Origin: CBDCOD01 sp965219665
Lineage (GTDB): Bacteria; Pseudomonadota; Gammaproteobacteria; CAKMZV01
Direction: 5' to 3'
DNA length: 64,000 nucleotides
NCBI GenBank assembly: GCA_965219665.1
Contig: CBDCOD010000021.1
Span: 1-64,000 of the forward strand
How positions within the stretch are numbered: the first letter of the stretch is position 1; each line of letters begins with the position of its first letter. The notes under the pieces were generated by a model. That model made no database searches and was not told the DNA's origin. It saw only the letters and a program-made list of their open reading frames with translations. Made by a program: the position numbers and the translations under genes. Of the stretch, positions 8,208 to 17,310 are shown in pieces.

Positions 8208-8470
8208 TGCTCGGTTTTTTTTAATTCCAATGTGAGTTCGCCTATCATGGCTTTTAGACGCTGATTTTCCGATTGCAGCCTAACTTGCTCATTGCTAACT
8301 CTTGGGGCGTCAAACGCCTTAGCGGCATTGCTCAGAAATTGCTCACGCCACTTATAATACTGTGCTTGCTTGATGCCATTTTCATTACAAATCTCACTAA
8401 TGTTTTGGCCTCTTAAACCGCAAAGAACGATTTGCATCTTCTGCTCGTTCGTCCATATTCTCTGCTTCAG
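8198..8470 (-). CDS. IS3-family OrfA, copy 2, start codon mutated
   Basis: Residue for residue the same OrfA as copy 1, but the start is CTG (plus-strand CAG at 8468-8470) where copy 1 has ATG. The next in-frame ATG is at 8437 and would remove the first eleven residues, including the beginning of the helix-turn-helix. Since OrfB is made as a fusion to OrfA, this point change could lower transposition strongly. Confidence 0.75.
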   Translation of the reverse strand: MKQRIWTNEQKMQIVLCGLRGQNISEICNENGIKQAQYYKWREQFLSNAAKAFDAPRVSNEQVRLQSENQRLKAMIGELTLELKKTEQWL

Positions 8471-8559
8471 AAAAACTCCTATTTTTAGGGTGAATTATCA
8501 AACAAAATATCTCTCATTGGGAATAGGTGACATTCGAAAAACGCGCTGAGGGAGCATAA

Positions 8560-9192
8560 ATGGGCATTGAACTGTTTTTAACCTTCGTCACTATAATAAC
8601 AGCACTGTTTTTATCCCCAGGCCCTTCTGTTCTTTTAACCATAAATAATGGCATCAAATATGGCGCAAAAGTAGCCTGTGCAGGCGTTATGGGTAACATA
8701 ATCGCTTTTCAAATACTAGTACTCCTCAGCACAATGGGCTTAGGAACTATTTTAGCTGCATCCAGTGATTTTTTTATAGTGCTCAAAATATGTGGCGCTG
8801 CCTATTTAATCTATCTTGGCTTTAAGATATGGTTTGATCCTGTACCTCAGCATACTATTGAGCCAGTACCTCAGCAAAAAACAAAGCACTCACTCCACCT
8901 ATTTAAAGAAGCGCTTTTCGTCAGCCTCTCTAACCCCAAGGGATTGGTTTTTGTAAGCGCCCTATTGCCTCAATTTATCGATGTAAACCATGCCTTACTC
9001 CCTCAAATCGCGCTAATCTCTTTGACGACAGCAACTGTTCATTTTATAATATATCAATCCTACGCTGCGCTATCAAGCAAAGCAACATACCTATTAGAAA
9101 ACCCCACAAACCGCACTATTTTAAACCGAATAAGTGGCGCAATATTTGCCAGTCTTGGCATTGCTTTGGGACTATCTGAGAGCACCATCTAA
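8560..9192 (+). CDS. LysE/RhtB-family amino-acid exporter
   Basis: A 210-residue inner-membrane protein of the LysE superfamily, which exports amino acids such as lysine, homoserine or threonine. The N-terminal signature LSPGPSVLLTINNGIKYG (residues 18-35) is typical, and about six hydrophobic segments follow, with SNPKG near residue 128 in the usual place. Length matches the family. The start at 8560 follows a GAGGGAG ribosome site. The gene begins 44 bp from the end of IS copy 2 and may have lost its original promoter region to it. Substrate cannot be assigned. Confidence 0.88.
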   Translation: MGIELFLTFVTIITALFLSPGPSVLLTINNGIKYGAKVACAGVMGNIIAFQILVLLSTMGLGTILAASSDFFIVLKICGAAYLIYLGFKIWFDPVPQHTIEPVPQQKTKHSLHLFKEALFVSLSNPKGLVFVSALLPQFIDVNHALLPQIALISLTTATVHFIIYQSYAALSSKATYLLENPTNRTILNRISGAIFASLGIALGLSESTI

Positions 9193-9266
9193 CGAAGCCC
9201 TTCAAAAATATATGCACTTACTTCGTTCAATGACACCTGCAATGCACTATTGACATTAGGCGGTGG

Positions 9267-11048
9267 TTAGGTGTGGTTTTGCAGCCACGCTTCAAAAACA
9301 GCAAAGTGCCATAGCTTACTGCCTTGTAAGCGGGTGAAGTGATCCGGATGCTGGGGGTCTGCTAATAGTTTTTCCACAAAGCGGCGGTTGTAGATACCGC
9401 GTTCGCGGCATGCTTGGGCGTGTAGGATGTCGTGCATCCAGTCTTTAAAAGCGCCTTGCACTTGTTTCAGTGCAGGCATCGGGAAGTAGCCTTTTTTACG
9501 GAATACAAAATCGTGATTAAAGTGCGCCAATGCCATTTGCTTGAGTGGATGCTTGCCACCGTTTTGTAAGCGCCACTGACCACTGCTGCGCATAGCTTGT
9601 TCAACGACTGCTGTGTCTAAGAAGGGTACACGCGCCTCTAAAGAAAACGCCATCGTCATATTATCAACCCGCTTAACAGGATCATCGACAATTAGCGTAG
9701 TCGCATCAAAGCTGAGTACCCGATTGATAAAGTCGCCCTCACCACGCAATTGTTCATCTATCCAAGGGCGCACAACATCGCTTTTAACAAAATCAGGGCT
9801 GAGCGCTTGTTGCATTTCTTGCCATGTTCTATCACAGTAATAGGGGTCAAAATGACTGACATCACCGTGTACACCTTGCGCTGCTTGCTGCATTTGCGGG
9901 TACCAGAAGTAACCGCCAAATACTTCATCTGCCCCCTGCCCACTCAATACCACTTTGACATGCTGCGCCACTTGCTCGGATAACAAGTAAAAAGCGACTG
10001 CATCTTGCCCAAACATGGGCTCAGACATAGCAGCGATTGCCTCAGGCAAGCGCTGTAAAACAGCCGCATTGGGTACGACCATTTTATGGTGTTGGGTTGC
10101 AAACTGTTCCACTACCTGATCCGAATAATAGAACTCACTCCCTCTCTCACTGCCTATATCTTCAAAGCCAATGGAGAAGGTTTGCAGTGGTTTTATATCA
10201 GGGTTCTTTTGGCGCACCTGATGCGCTAAAGCCACAATTAAACTGGAGTCCACACCCCCTGATAGCAAAACACCAACAGGCACATCTGCTGCCAAAAGGC
10301 GTTTTTCTACTGCTTTATACAGCGTTTTTTCTATACGCTCTTGCCATTGCACCGCATCACCTTGCTGCTCAACAGACAATTGCCAGTAGCGTTGTGTGTG
10401 ACTGTCCCCGTGTTTGTTGATACGCATATAGTGTGCGGGGGGAACTTTGCACACTTGCTTAAATACGGTGTGCGGTGCAGGCACAACTGCATGCAGTGAA
10501 AAGGCAAACTGAAACGCCTGTGGATTGAGGTCTTTGTTGACGTCCCCCGCTGCTAACACAGCCTCAATGCTTGAAGCAAAGTGTAGTCGCTGTGTATCCA
10601 AACTGTAGTATAACGGCTTAATACCGAAGCGATCGCGACATAGATACAGTGCATCCTCGTTTGGATTATACAGCGCAAAGGCAAACATCCCATCCAAGCG
10701 CTGCAAACTTTCAACGCCCCATTGTTGCCAAGCGCGCAAGATGACTTCCGTATCGCTATCACCCTGAAAGACTGACCCCAATTGCTGCAATATCTGCCGC
10801 AAGGCTCGATAATTATAGATACAGCCATTGAATACCAGCGCCCAGCGTTCATCTACCATAGGCTGATGCCCCGCTGCGCTTAGGTCAATAATGGATAGAC
10901 GTTGATGCCCCAAACACAGCCCGCCCTGATGGTACAAACCGTTAGAATCTGGACCTCTGCGCACTAAGCATTGCTTCATGCGCTCAACAACTGCTGCCTT
11001 ATCGCGCCCAGCCCTCTTAAATTGCAAACTACCGCAAATACCACACAT
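9267..11048 (-). CDS. asnO: asparagine-synthetase-like amidotransferase, probably N-acetylglutaminylglutamine amidotransferase
   Basis: A 593-residue class II glutamine amidotransferase fused to an AsnB-type synthetase domain. The N-terminal Cys2 nucleophile is in MCGICGS, the GATase domain spans about 1-210, and the PP-loop SGGVDSS starts the synthetase half near residue 265. Several segments (LVFNGCIYNYR, FSLHAVVPAPHTVFK, AMSEPMFGQDAVAFYLLSE) look like the branch that makes the osmolyte N-acetylglutaminylglutamine amide rather than asparagine. That enzyme is normally encoded beside an ATP-grasp/GNAT synthetase (Ngg), which is not next door here; trmA is immediately upstream (2 bp), likely in one operon. 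Plain AsnB is the alternative. Confidence 0.75.
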   Translation of the reverse strand: MCGICGSLQFKRAGRDKAAVVERMKQCLVRRGPDSNGLYHQGGLCLGHQRLSIIDLSAAGHQPMVDERWALVFNGCIYNYRALRQILQQLGSVFQGDSDTEVILRAWQQWGVESLQRLDGMFAFALYNPNEDALYLCRDRFGIKPLYYSLDTQRLHFASSIEAVLAAGDVNKDLNPQAFQFAFSLHAVVPAPHTVFKQVCKVPPAHYMRINKHGDSHTQRYWQLSVEQQGDAVQWQERIEKTLYKAVEKRLLAADVPVGVLLSGGVDSSLIVALAHQVRQKNPDIKPLQTFSIGFEDIGSERGSEFYYSDQVVEQFATQHHKMVVPNAAVLQRLPEAIAAMSEPMFGQDAVAFYLLSEQVAQHVKVVLSGQGADEVFGGYFWYPQMQQAAQGVHGDVSHFDPYYCDRTWQEMQQALSPDFVKSDVVRPWIDEQLRGEGDFINRVLSFDATTLIVDDPVKRVDNMTMAFSLEARVPFLDTAVVEQAMRSSGQWRLQNGGKHPLKQMALAHFNHDFVFRKKGYFPMPALKQVQGAFKDWMHDILHAQACRERGIYNRRFVEKLLADPQHPDHFTRLQGSKLWHFAVFEAWLQNHT

Positions 11049-11050
11049 AT

Positions 11051-12103
11051 TTATTTTCTTTTTAAAATGGATATAAGTTCTACATGCGGCGTATCGGGAA
11101 ACTGATCAAAGAATCCCAGTGCCTCTATATTGTACTCCTCAGACCATGCGCTCATATCCTCTAACCAACTGTTAGGATTGCACGATATATAAATAATCGT
11201 ATCAAAGCGCTGTGCAAAATCCCTGTTCATATCATCTAATCCACATCGCGGCGGGTCAACTAATAAATGGGTAAAGCGATAGGTATCTAAATCAATAGCG
11301 CGTAAGCGATTGAAGGTCCGCTCCTTTGATAAAGCTTGCACACTTTCGGCAGCAGATAGCCGCACCACCTCTACATTATTGATGCGGTTGCGCTCTATAT
11401 TGTATTTACATAACGTAATAGCACTACGCACCACCTCGGTTGCAAATACCTTTCTAAAGCGGTCAGCAAGTGCACAGCTGAAGTTTCCAATACCACAATA
11501 TAATTCTAATAGGTCGTCTTTGCAAACGGTTAGCTGGTGTCTCAACCAGCTTATCATGGCTTGATTTATCGCCAAATTCGGCTGTGAAAAACTGACATCA
11601 TCCTGCCGCATTACTAATTTTCTGCCTTCTAAATCAATTGTGTTATCCAAGTAGCCATTTTGTACCAATCGTTTTTGCTTGCGCGATCTACCAATGACTT
11701 GAACACCTAAATCCGCGGCCAGAACGCTGGCTTGTTCTAACCACGACTCCGAGAGGGCACAATGATACACCAGCGTTAGCAGCACTTCTCCTTGGGTATT
11801 AGCGCGCCAATTGGTCTGAAATAGACGGTATCCAAAATCATTATGCCGCTCCAGCCATTGCAATAAGGGCTGCATGCGCTGCGCTATAGGCAGCAAAGCA
11901 ACGGTTGACTCGCTTAGGCGCACATAATTTTTTTGCGCGTCAAACATGGCATAACTCCATGGGTTGGTGAGCATATGAAATTCTATACGCCCACGGTAAT
12001 GTTGTGCGGGCGAAGCCTCATAATGCACCGAATCAGGCAACATTCCTAACGCTTGCACTTCTTGTACAAAGGAGGCGCTTTTTTCTATAATGGCATTTGT
12101 CAT
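11051..12103 (-). CDS. trmA: tRNA (uracil-5-)-methyltransferase TrmA
   Basis: A 350-residue SAM-dependent methyltransferase that makes m5U54 in the T-loop of tRNA. Family marks are FSQPN (about 175), SAM motif LLELYCGIGNFSCALA (about 200-215), DPPRCGLD, and the catalytic Cys in YISCNP near residue 308. The C-terminus FDQFPDTPHVELISILKRK is diagnostic for TrmA rather than RlmD/RlmC. There is no TRAM domain and no iron-sulfur Cys cluster, as expected. Length fits (E. coli 366). It precedes the amidotransferase gene by 2 bp and is probably co-transcribed with it. Confidence 0.95.
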   Translation of the reverse strand: MTNAIIEKSASFVQEVQALGMLPDSVHYEASPAQHYRGRIEFHMLTNPWSYAMFDAQKNYVRLSESTVALLPIAQRMQPLLQWLERHNDFGYRLFQTNWRANTQGEVLLTLVYHCALSESWLEQASVLAADLGVQVIGRSRKQKRLVQNGYLDNTIDLEGRKLVMRQDDVSFSQPNLAINQAMISWLRHQLTVCKDDLLELYCGIGNFSCALADRFRKVFATEVVRSAITLCKYNIERNRINNVEVVRLSAAESVQALSKERTFNRLRAIDLDTYRFTHLLVDPPRCGLDDMNRDFAQRFDTIIYISCNPNSWLEDMSAWSEEYNIEALGFFDQFPDTPHVELISILKRK

Positions 12104-12329
12104 TTATTTTTTACATAATAGGGCAGATTCAAATTCTCAATACAACGCTGGTTTCTCCACATGCTGCTCGTTCCATTACCCCATAAGCACCTGATAAAAC
12201 ACGTAATGGCTTGTTACAACCCCACTGCCTTTTGCAGGTGGTTATTCATGCGTTTAGCGCCTTATAGATGTAAAATCTCGCCTCAGTGCCTACACCGCTT
12301 ATGCCTCTTAATTGGGCGATTAAACGCTT

Positions 12330-13856
12330 ATGCAGTATAAACGAGCCGCTGCTATAGTGCCTTGCACTTATGACTTGAATCCACTTATGAAATCACTTAA
12401 CCCCTTCGGCAACTATTTCCACCATTATGTGCCCATAACCACTGCCCCTTGCTATAGCGTCGCATCTATCCGTAGTATAGACCGTATTGCGATTGAGCAG
12501 TATGGTCTGCCTCTTATGCAGCGAGCTGGTGAGGTGAGCGCCTATTGTATGCGCGAGCTGGATGCAAAAGCGCGCAAATTCGCTTGTATAGCAGGTAGTG
12601 GCAATAATGGCGGCGATGTTTGGGTTATGGCACAGTGCCTGCATCAAGCAGGTTATGCCGTGCACGTTTTTGCCTTGGAGACGCACACTGTGGATGCGCA
12701 AAAGGCGCGCCAGCGTGCTATTGCGGCTGGGGTCCGCTATGAACCTTTAATCAGTATGCCGCATCTTGAAGACTATGACTGGATTATAGACGGGCTAATC
12801 GGTAGTGGGCTATGTGCCACTTTAAAGCCACAAGCCATCCAACTGATTGAGCATATTAATAGCAGCAATAAACCCATCTTGAGCTTAGACATCCCATCGG
12901 GGCTACAGGCTGAAACGGGTGTTGCGCAGCCTACTGCAGTCGTTGCACATAGTACCCTCAGTTTTGTTGCTTGCAGTTTAGGCATGTTCACTGCTGATGG
13001 TTCTGACTACTGTGGGCAGCTCTATTATAGTGATTTAGGCATAGATGCCTCTGTCTATCAAACACACACCCCACAGTGCCATCCACTGGTTGCGCCTGTT
13101 GTGCGCAAACGCCCTCAGAACTGTCATAAAAAACAATTGGGTCCAACATGGATTATGGCAGGAGAGCTTTCTATGCTTGGCGCTACCGTTTTAACCGCTA
13201 AAGCGGCTCTGCGTGCAGGAAGCGGTCTGTGTTCTATCATTGGTGATGCACAGCTTCCCATGCTGCTTACTACACAAATTCCTGACTGCATTGTACACAC
13301 TGACCTACCTGAAGAAACACCCCAATCTATCAGCATAGGACCTGGTCTGGAGTGCAAGGCAACAAATATTGAGCTGTTTGCACACATTGCTGCGCTACAA
13401 GTCCCCACTGTGGTTGATGCAGGTGCATTGCACATACTGGCACAATACCCACAAAAACGAGATAATTGGGTACTGACACCACATCCAGGTGAGGCAGCCG
13501 CTTTGCTCAACTGCTGCGTAGCGGATATTCAGCATAACCGCTTAGACGCTGCGGCACAAATTGCGCGCCAATATGGTGGTGTGGTATTACTTAAAGGTTG
13601 TGGAACCCTCATTCATGATGGAACGGATTGTTTTTTGTCAACAGCAGGCAATGCCGGCATGTCCAGCGCAGGGATGGGCGATGTGCTAACCGGCGTTATT
13701 GCGGCTTTATTAGCGCAAGGCTATACGCCTTTAGAAGCGGCTCAATTAGGGCAGCATCTACACAGTGCCGCCGCTGATAGCCTCTTCCCTACCCTGGGAT
13801 ACAGCCTAACGGCCAGCGATGTAGCAGACGCTATTAGACTGATTCCATCACAGTAG
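12330..13856 (+). CDS. nnr: bifunctional NAD(P)H-hydrate epimerase / ADP-dependent dehydratase
   Basis: A 508-residue metabolite-repair enzyme that restores hydrated NAD(P)H. The N-terminal YjeF_N epimerase domain (about 40-250) shows AGSGNNGGDVWVMA and LSLDIPSGL. The C-terminal carbohydrate-kinase-like dehydratase domain (about 260-505) shows TPHPGEAAALL and the ATP/ADP site NAGMSSAGMGDVLTG. Both halves appear complete. The start is uncertain: ATG at 12330 or at 12387; neither has a clear ribosome site, and both leave an N-terminal extension before SVASIRSIDRIAI. The usual neighbour tsaE is not here. Confidence 0.93.
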   Translation: MQYKRAAAIVPCTYDLNPLMKSLNPFGNYFHHYVPITTAPCYSVASIRSIDRIAIEQYGLPLMQRAGEVSAYCMRELDAKARKFACIAGSGNNGGDVWVMAQCLHQAGYAVHVFALETHTVDAQKARQRAIAAGVRYEPLISMPHLEDYDWIIDGLIGSGLCATLKPQAIQLIEHINSSNKPILSLDIPSGLQAETGVAQPTAVVAHSTLSFVACSLGMFTADGSDYCGQLYYSDLGIDASVYQTHTPQCHPLVAPVVRKRPQNCHKKQLGPTWIMAGELSMLGATVLTAKAALRAGSGLCSIIGDAQLPMLLTTQIPDCIVHTDLPEETPQSISIGPGLECKATNIELFAHIAALQVPTVVDAGALHILAQYPQKRDNWVLTPHPGEAAALLNCCVADIQHNRLDAAAQIARQYGGVVLLKGCGTLIHDGTDCFLSTAGNAGMSSAGMGDVLTGVIAALLAQGYTPLEAAQLGQHLHSAAADSLFPTLGYSLTASDVADAIRLIPSQ

Positions 13857-14041
13857 ATATAACCGCCCTATTAAAACTGACCAGTCAGCGCATAGAACAT
13901 CCCTCTGCTTTTAATACGCACTGATTGGGTAGTTGATTATATCGACAAGCCGCTTTGAATTAAACGCGGGGGGGGCTAAATATGCTACAATGCGCGCGCA
14001 ATTTCACTCCCTACTTTCTCTCAAAATTCTAAGGAATTCGG

Positions 14042-15637
14042 TTGATTAATCTTCAAAATTACGCCACTCAGAACGTTAAAAATGATATTCTGAGTGGCGC
14101 GTTAGTTGCTGTAGCGCTGGTACCTGAAGCTATTGCTTTCTCTTTTATTGCAGGTGTTAGCCCTATTGTTGGGCTATATGGCGCGTTTATTATTGGTTTG
14201 ATTACCTCCCTACTGGGTGGTAAGCCAGGTATGATTTCAGGCGCAACGGGCGCTGTGGCAGTCGTTCTGGTGGGCTTAGGGTTGTCTGTTAAAGATTTGT
14301 ACCCCGATTTAGGGACAGAAGCCCTGTCGATGATGATACTACATACCATTTTGTTAACCTCTATTCTGGCAGGCTTTATACAAATAGTTATCGGCCTTTT
14401 GAGAATGGGTAAATTTATCCGTTTAGTGCCACAGCCTGCGCTTTTTGGGTTTGTTAATGGCTTGGCCATTGTTATTGCCATGGCTCAATTAACCTTCTTA
14501 GCGCCCGCTCATGTGGAGCAATACACCACTTGGATAGACGTTGTCATAGCCAGTTTTGCTGAGAACTATATCATGTATGTAATCATAGCAGCAACTATGA
14601 TCATCATGCAGTTTCTACCTAAAATCTCCAAGGCAGTACCTGCTGGTTTGGTCGCGATCGTCCTTATAACCGTCATGGTTTACTTTTGGGATATTGCCAC
14701 TAGAACAGTAGGCGACTTAGCGGATTTATCTTCCATATCCATGCCTTCATTTATTATGCCGCTTGCTGCATTATTTACATGGGAAGTCCTATCGATTATT
14801 TTGCCGGTTGCCTTTATTGTGGCACTGGTTGGACTAATTGAGTCGTTATTGACCCTTTCCGTACTGGATGAAATGGGTGGCAAGCGTGGCTCTGGTAATA
14901 GAGAGTGCGTAGCACTGGGTATAGGTAATACGGCATCTGGACTTTTTGGTGGCATGGCTGGCTGCGCCATGATTGGTCAATCGGTTATTAACTTTACTTC
15001 TGGCGGACTGGGGCGCTTGTCTTCCTTTACTGCAGCTGTGCTCCTCATCATTCTTGTAGTCAGTTTTTCTGATATTATTGCATCTATTCCTGTGGCGGTG
15101 CTGGTGGGCATTATGTTTATGGTTAGTATTGGTACTTTTGAGTTCTCTTCCGTAAGGCGATTAAAATACATGCCGCGCTCCGATGCGTTTGTCTTGATTA
15201 CGGTAACCATTGTGACTATATTAGAAGATTTAGCGGTTGCTGTTATTGCAGGCATTATCATCTCCGCACTGGTGTTCGCTTGGAAGCATGCGCGAATCAG
15301 CGCAAAAACATTGAACAGCGATGACGGCAAAAAAATTTATGACCTTGAAGGACCCTTATTCTTTGCTTCGGTCACTTCATTTAATGAGCAGTTTGATATT
15401 CAAGGCGACCCAGATGAAGTCATTATTGACTTCAAAGATGCGCGGGTTATGGACAGTTCAGGCGTGGAAGCTATTGATGGTATTACGGAAAAATACCAAA
15501 AAAGCGGTAAAAAATTAACCCTTCGACATTTATCAGAAGACTGTAAAAAAGTACTGACTACCGCAGGACCTTTTTGCACCTTTGAGGAAGATGACCCTAC
15601 TTATAAAGTGGCGACTGATCAATATGACTCAATCTGA
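14042..15637 (+). CDS. SulP-family anion transporter with STAS domain
   Basis: A 531-residue inner-membrane transporter of the SulP/SLC26 family (sulfate, bicarbonate or related anions). Residues 1-420 form the multi-span transport domain starting VKNDILSGALVAVALVPEA, with GMISGATGAVAVV. The C-terminal STAS domain is at about 430-525 (VIIDFKDARVMDSSGVEAI), which regulates transport in the family. The start is TTG at 14042, supported by AAGGAA seven bases upstream and by the match to the family N-terminus. A short remnant of a DUF302-like gene lies 84 bp downstream. Substrate is not determined. Confidence 0.9.
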   Translation: MINLQNYATQNVKNDILSGALVAVALVPEAIAFSFIAGVSPIVGLYGAFIIGLITSLLGGKPGMISGATGAVAVVLVGLGLSVKDLYPDLGTEALSMMILHTILLTSILAGFIQIVIGLLRMGKFIRLVPQPALFGFVNGLAIVIAMAQLTFLAPAHVEQYTTWIDVVIASFAENYIMYVIIAATMIIMQFLPKISKAVPAGLVAIVLITVMVYFWDIATRTVGDLADLSSISMPSFIMPLAALFTWEVLSIILPVAFIVALVGLIESLLTLSVLDEMGGKRGSGNRECVALGIGNTASGLFGGMAGCAMIGQSVINFTSGGLGRLSSFTAAVLLIILVVSFSDIIASIPVAVLVGIMFMVSIGTFEFSSVRRLKYMPRSDAFVLITVTIVTILEDLAVAVIAGIIISALVFAWKHARISAKTLNSDDGKKIYDLEGPLFFASVTSFNEQFDIQGDPDEVIIDFKDARVMDSSGVEAIDGITEKYQKSGKKLTLRHLSEDCKKVLTTAGPFCTFEEDDPTYKVATDQYDSI

Positions 15638-15721
15638 GCGCACTCGTATCCTCGTCTTAAATGATTAAGTATTAACGCTACTACCGAATCCTAAACCCAA
15701 CCCTAAACTCAATATAGAAAC

Positions 15722-15808
15722 ATGCCTAAAATACTCGCAACCCTTATTATCAGCTCTTTGTTATCCTTTTCAGCAATAGCTACCGATGGACTGGTGTCAG
15801 TCAGCTAA
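15722..15808 (+). pseudogene. signal peptide and first residues of a DUF302-like protein
   Basis: A 28-codon frame encodes MPKILATLIISSLLSFSA, then IATDGLVSVS and a stop. A signal peptide followed by DGLVSV is how many DUF302 periplasmic proteins begin, and here the sequence stops where the domain should start. The rest of the gene seems to have been deleted up to the bioF 3' end, which overlaps it by 8 bp. Confidence 0.45.
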
Positions 15809-16967
15809 CACGCAAAGCATTCATAGTGCATAGCACGCTGTCAATCTGCTCATGCGTGTGCGTTGCGCTTACGGTAAAGCGCAGCCGCGCACTATCTTGT
15901 GGCACGGTTGGTGGACGAATAGCCGGCACCCAAAAACCATGTTCTTTGAGTTGAGCAGACGCATTGACCGCAGCATCCACCTCTCCCATAAGCACTGAAA
16001 TAATAGCACTATTAGTTGGTAAAACGCGCCACCCTTGATTCAACAAGCCCGTATGTAATTGCTGGCAATTGTCAAACAAGCGCGCACGAGATTCTGCACC
16101 TTGCGCACTGTCTATCCAGCGTAGTACCTGCGCGACCGCCACGCTTAAAGCAGGCGGCATAGCGGTTGTATAAACCCAACTACGCGCCTGTTGGCGAATA
16201 GCGTCTATCACACACTTTTGCCCTGCAACCAGCGCACCGCTTACCCCAATGGCCTTGCCCAACGTTGCCATATAGACTGCGTTGTGCTGCCAATCCTGTA
16301 TTCCTGAAAAAAGCCCCTTGCCCTCACCCAAAACACCAAAGCCATGTGCATCATCTACATATACAAAGCTGCCTGTACGATCTGCTAAACCCAGCAATTC
16401 CGATACAGATACCGCAAAGCCATCCATAGAAAAAACACCATCTGTTATAAGCCAATGTTGTGCGCTGCCCTGCATGGCTTGCTCATCTAAATCTAATAAG
16501 GTGTTATAACGCTTTACTTTAGCGCGTGTTAGTTGTGCCGCATCAATTAAGGAGGCATGATTCAACCTATCACATAATAATATATCTTGTCGCTGAACCA
16601 ACGCTTGCAATACGCCAATATTTGCCATATAGCCCGTTGAAAACAGCACTGCATCTTCTGCACCCACCAACTGCGCAAACAAGCACTCTAACTCCTCATG
16701 TGCTTGGCTATGCCCATTAATTAAATGCGCAGATCCTGCCCCTACACCATACTGCGCAATACCTTCTAAACAAGCATTACTCACTAAATCTGAGTTAGCA
16801 AGCCCCAAATAGTCATTACTACAAAAGCCAATATAGTCATGACCTTTCACCCTGAAACAAACCTGTTGCGGTGTTTCTAACACAGTACACTGTCGAAAAA
16901 GCCCTAAATCTCGCCGCTGTTGACAAATGCGCTGTGCCCTACTATGCAACCTATTAAACATATTCAT
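15801..16967 (-). CDS. bioF: 8-amino-7-oxononanoate synthase BioF
   Basis: A 388-residue PLP enzyme that condenses pimeloyl-ACP with alanine in biotin synthesis. Marks of the alpha-oxoamine synthase family are FCSNDYLGLAN (about 48-58), GYMANIGVLQAL, TDGVFSMDGF (about 175), VDDAHGFGVLGEGKGL (about 202-217) and the PLP lysine in ATLGKAIGVSGAL (about 236). Length matches BioF, and the absence of extensions argues against 5-aminolevulinate synthase or Kbl. It stands alone; no other bio gene is in the window. The start at 16967 gives the expected N-terminus; MFNRL two residues later is possible. Confidence 0.92.
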   Translation of the reverse strand: MNMFNRLHSRAQRICQQRRDLGLFRQCTVLETPQQVCFRVKGHDYIGFCSNDYLGLANSDLVSNACLEGIAQYGVGAGSAHLINGHSQAHEELECLFAQLVGAEDAVLFSTGYMANIGVLQALVQRQDILLCDRLNHASLIDAAQLTRAKVKRYNTLLDLDEQAMQGSAQHWLITDGVFSMDGFAVSVSELLGLADRTGSFVYVDDAHGFGVLGEGKGLFSGIQDWQHNAVYMATLGKAIGVSGALVAGQKCVIDAIRQQARSWVYTTAMPPALSVAVAQVLRWIDSAQGAESRARLFDNCQQLHTGLLNQGWRVLPTNSAIISVLMGEVDAAVNASAQLKEHGFWVPAIRPPTVPQDSARLRFTVSATHTHEQIDSVLCTMNALRVS

Positions 16968-17221
16968 ACTCTATACCCCCCTGTACTACCATTGTCTGCA
17001 TCACCATAAGCCACATTGTAGCTATTTTGCGTTGAGATATCCAGAATGCAGATTTTTATGTTTCCGCTTCCTTCTATTCATTTATAAATGACGCATAAAC
17101 TGCCAAACTTCAATCTTGCTAAATATTAGATTACTTTTGCTGACAAAGTTCATTTTTTTTTATTTCAAGCTGCCCACCTGTTAAAATGAAACATTAGTAT
17201 GGTCTTTATATACGGATATAG

Positions 17222-17251
17222 TTGACATAACTTACCCCGAATTGTTGTATA
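17222..17251 (+). promoter_or_regulatory. sigma70-like promoter before the lipoprotein gene
   Basis: TTGACA at 17222-17227 is followed, after 17-18 bases, by TTGTAT/TGTATA ending at 17251. It lies about 60 bp ahead of the gene starting at 17311, in an AT-rich region with no gene (16968-17310). Confidence 0.5.
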
Positions 17252-17310
17252 AAAATCCACTTAACAATGTTTCTATAGTATTGGCTTTAATTTAATAAGG
17301 ATATAATCAG

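Larger units (their letters stand above)
7430..8515 (-). mobile_element. IS3-family element, copy 2
   Basis: This 1,086-bp copy has the same ends as copy 1 at 3311-4560 and lies in the same orientation, so the two form direct repeats around 4561-7429. Its orfB is intact, but the orfA start codon has become CTG. No target-site duplication is evident in the flanks (left GCGGGTA, right ATTGGGA). Confidence 0.88.
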
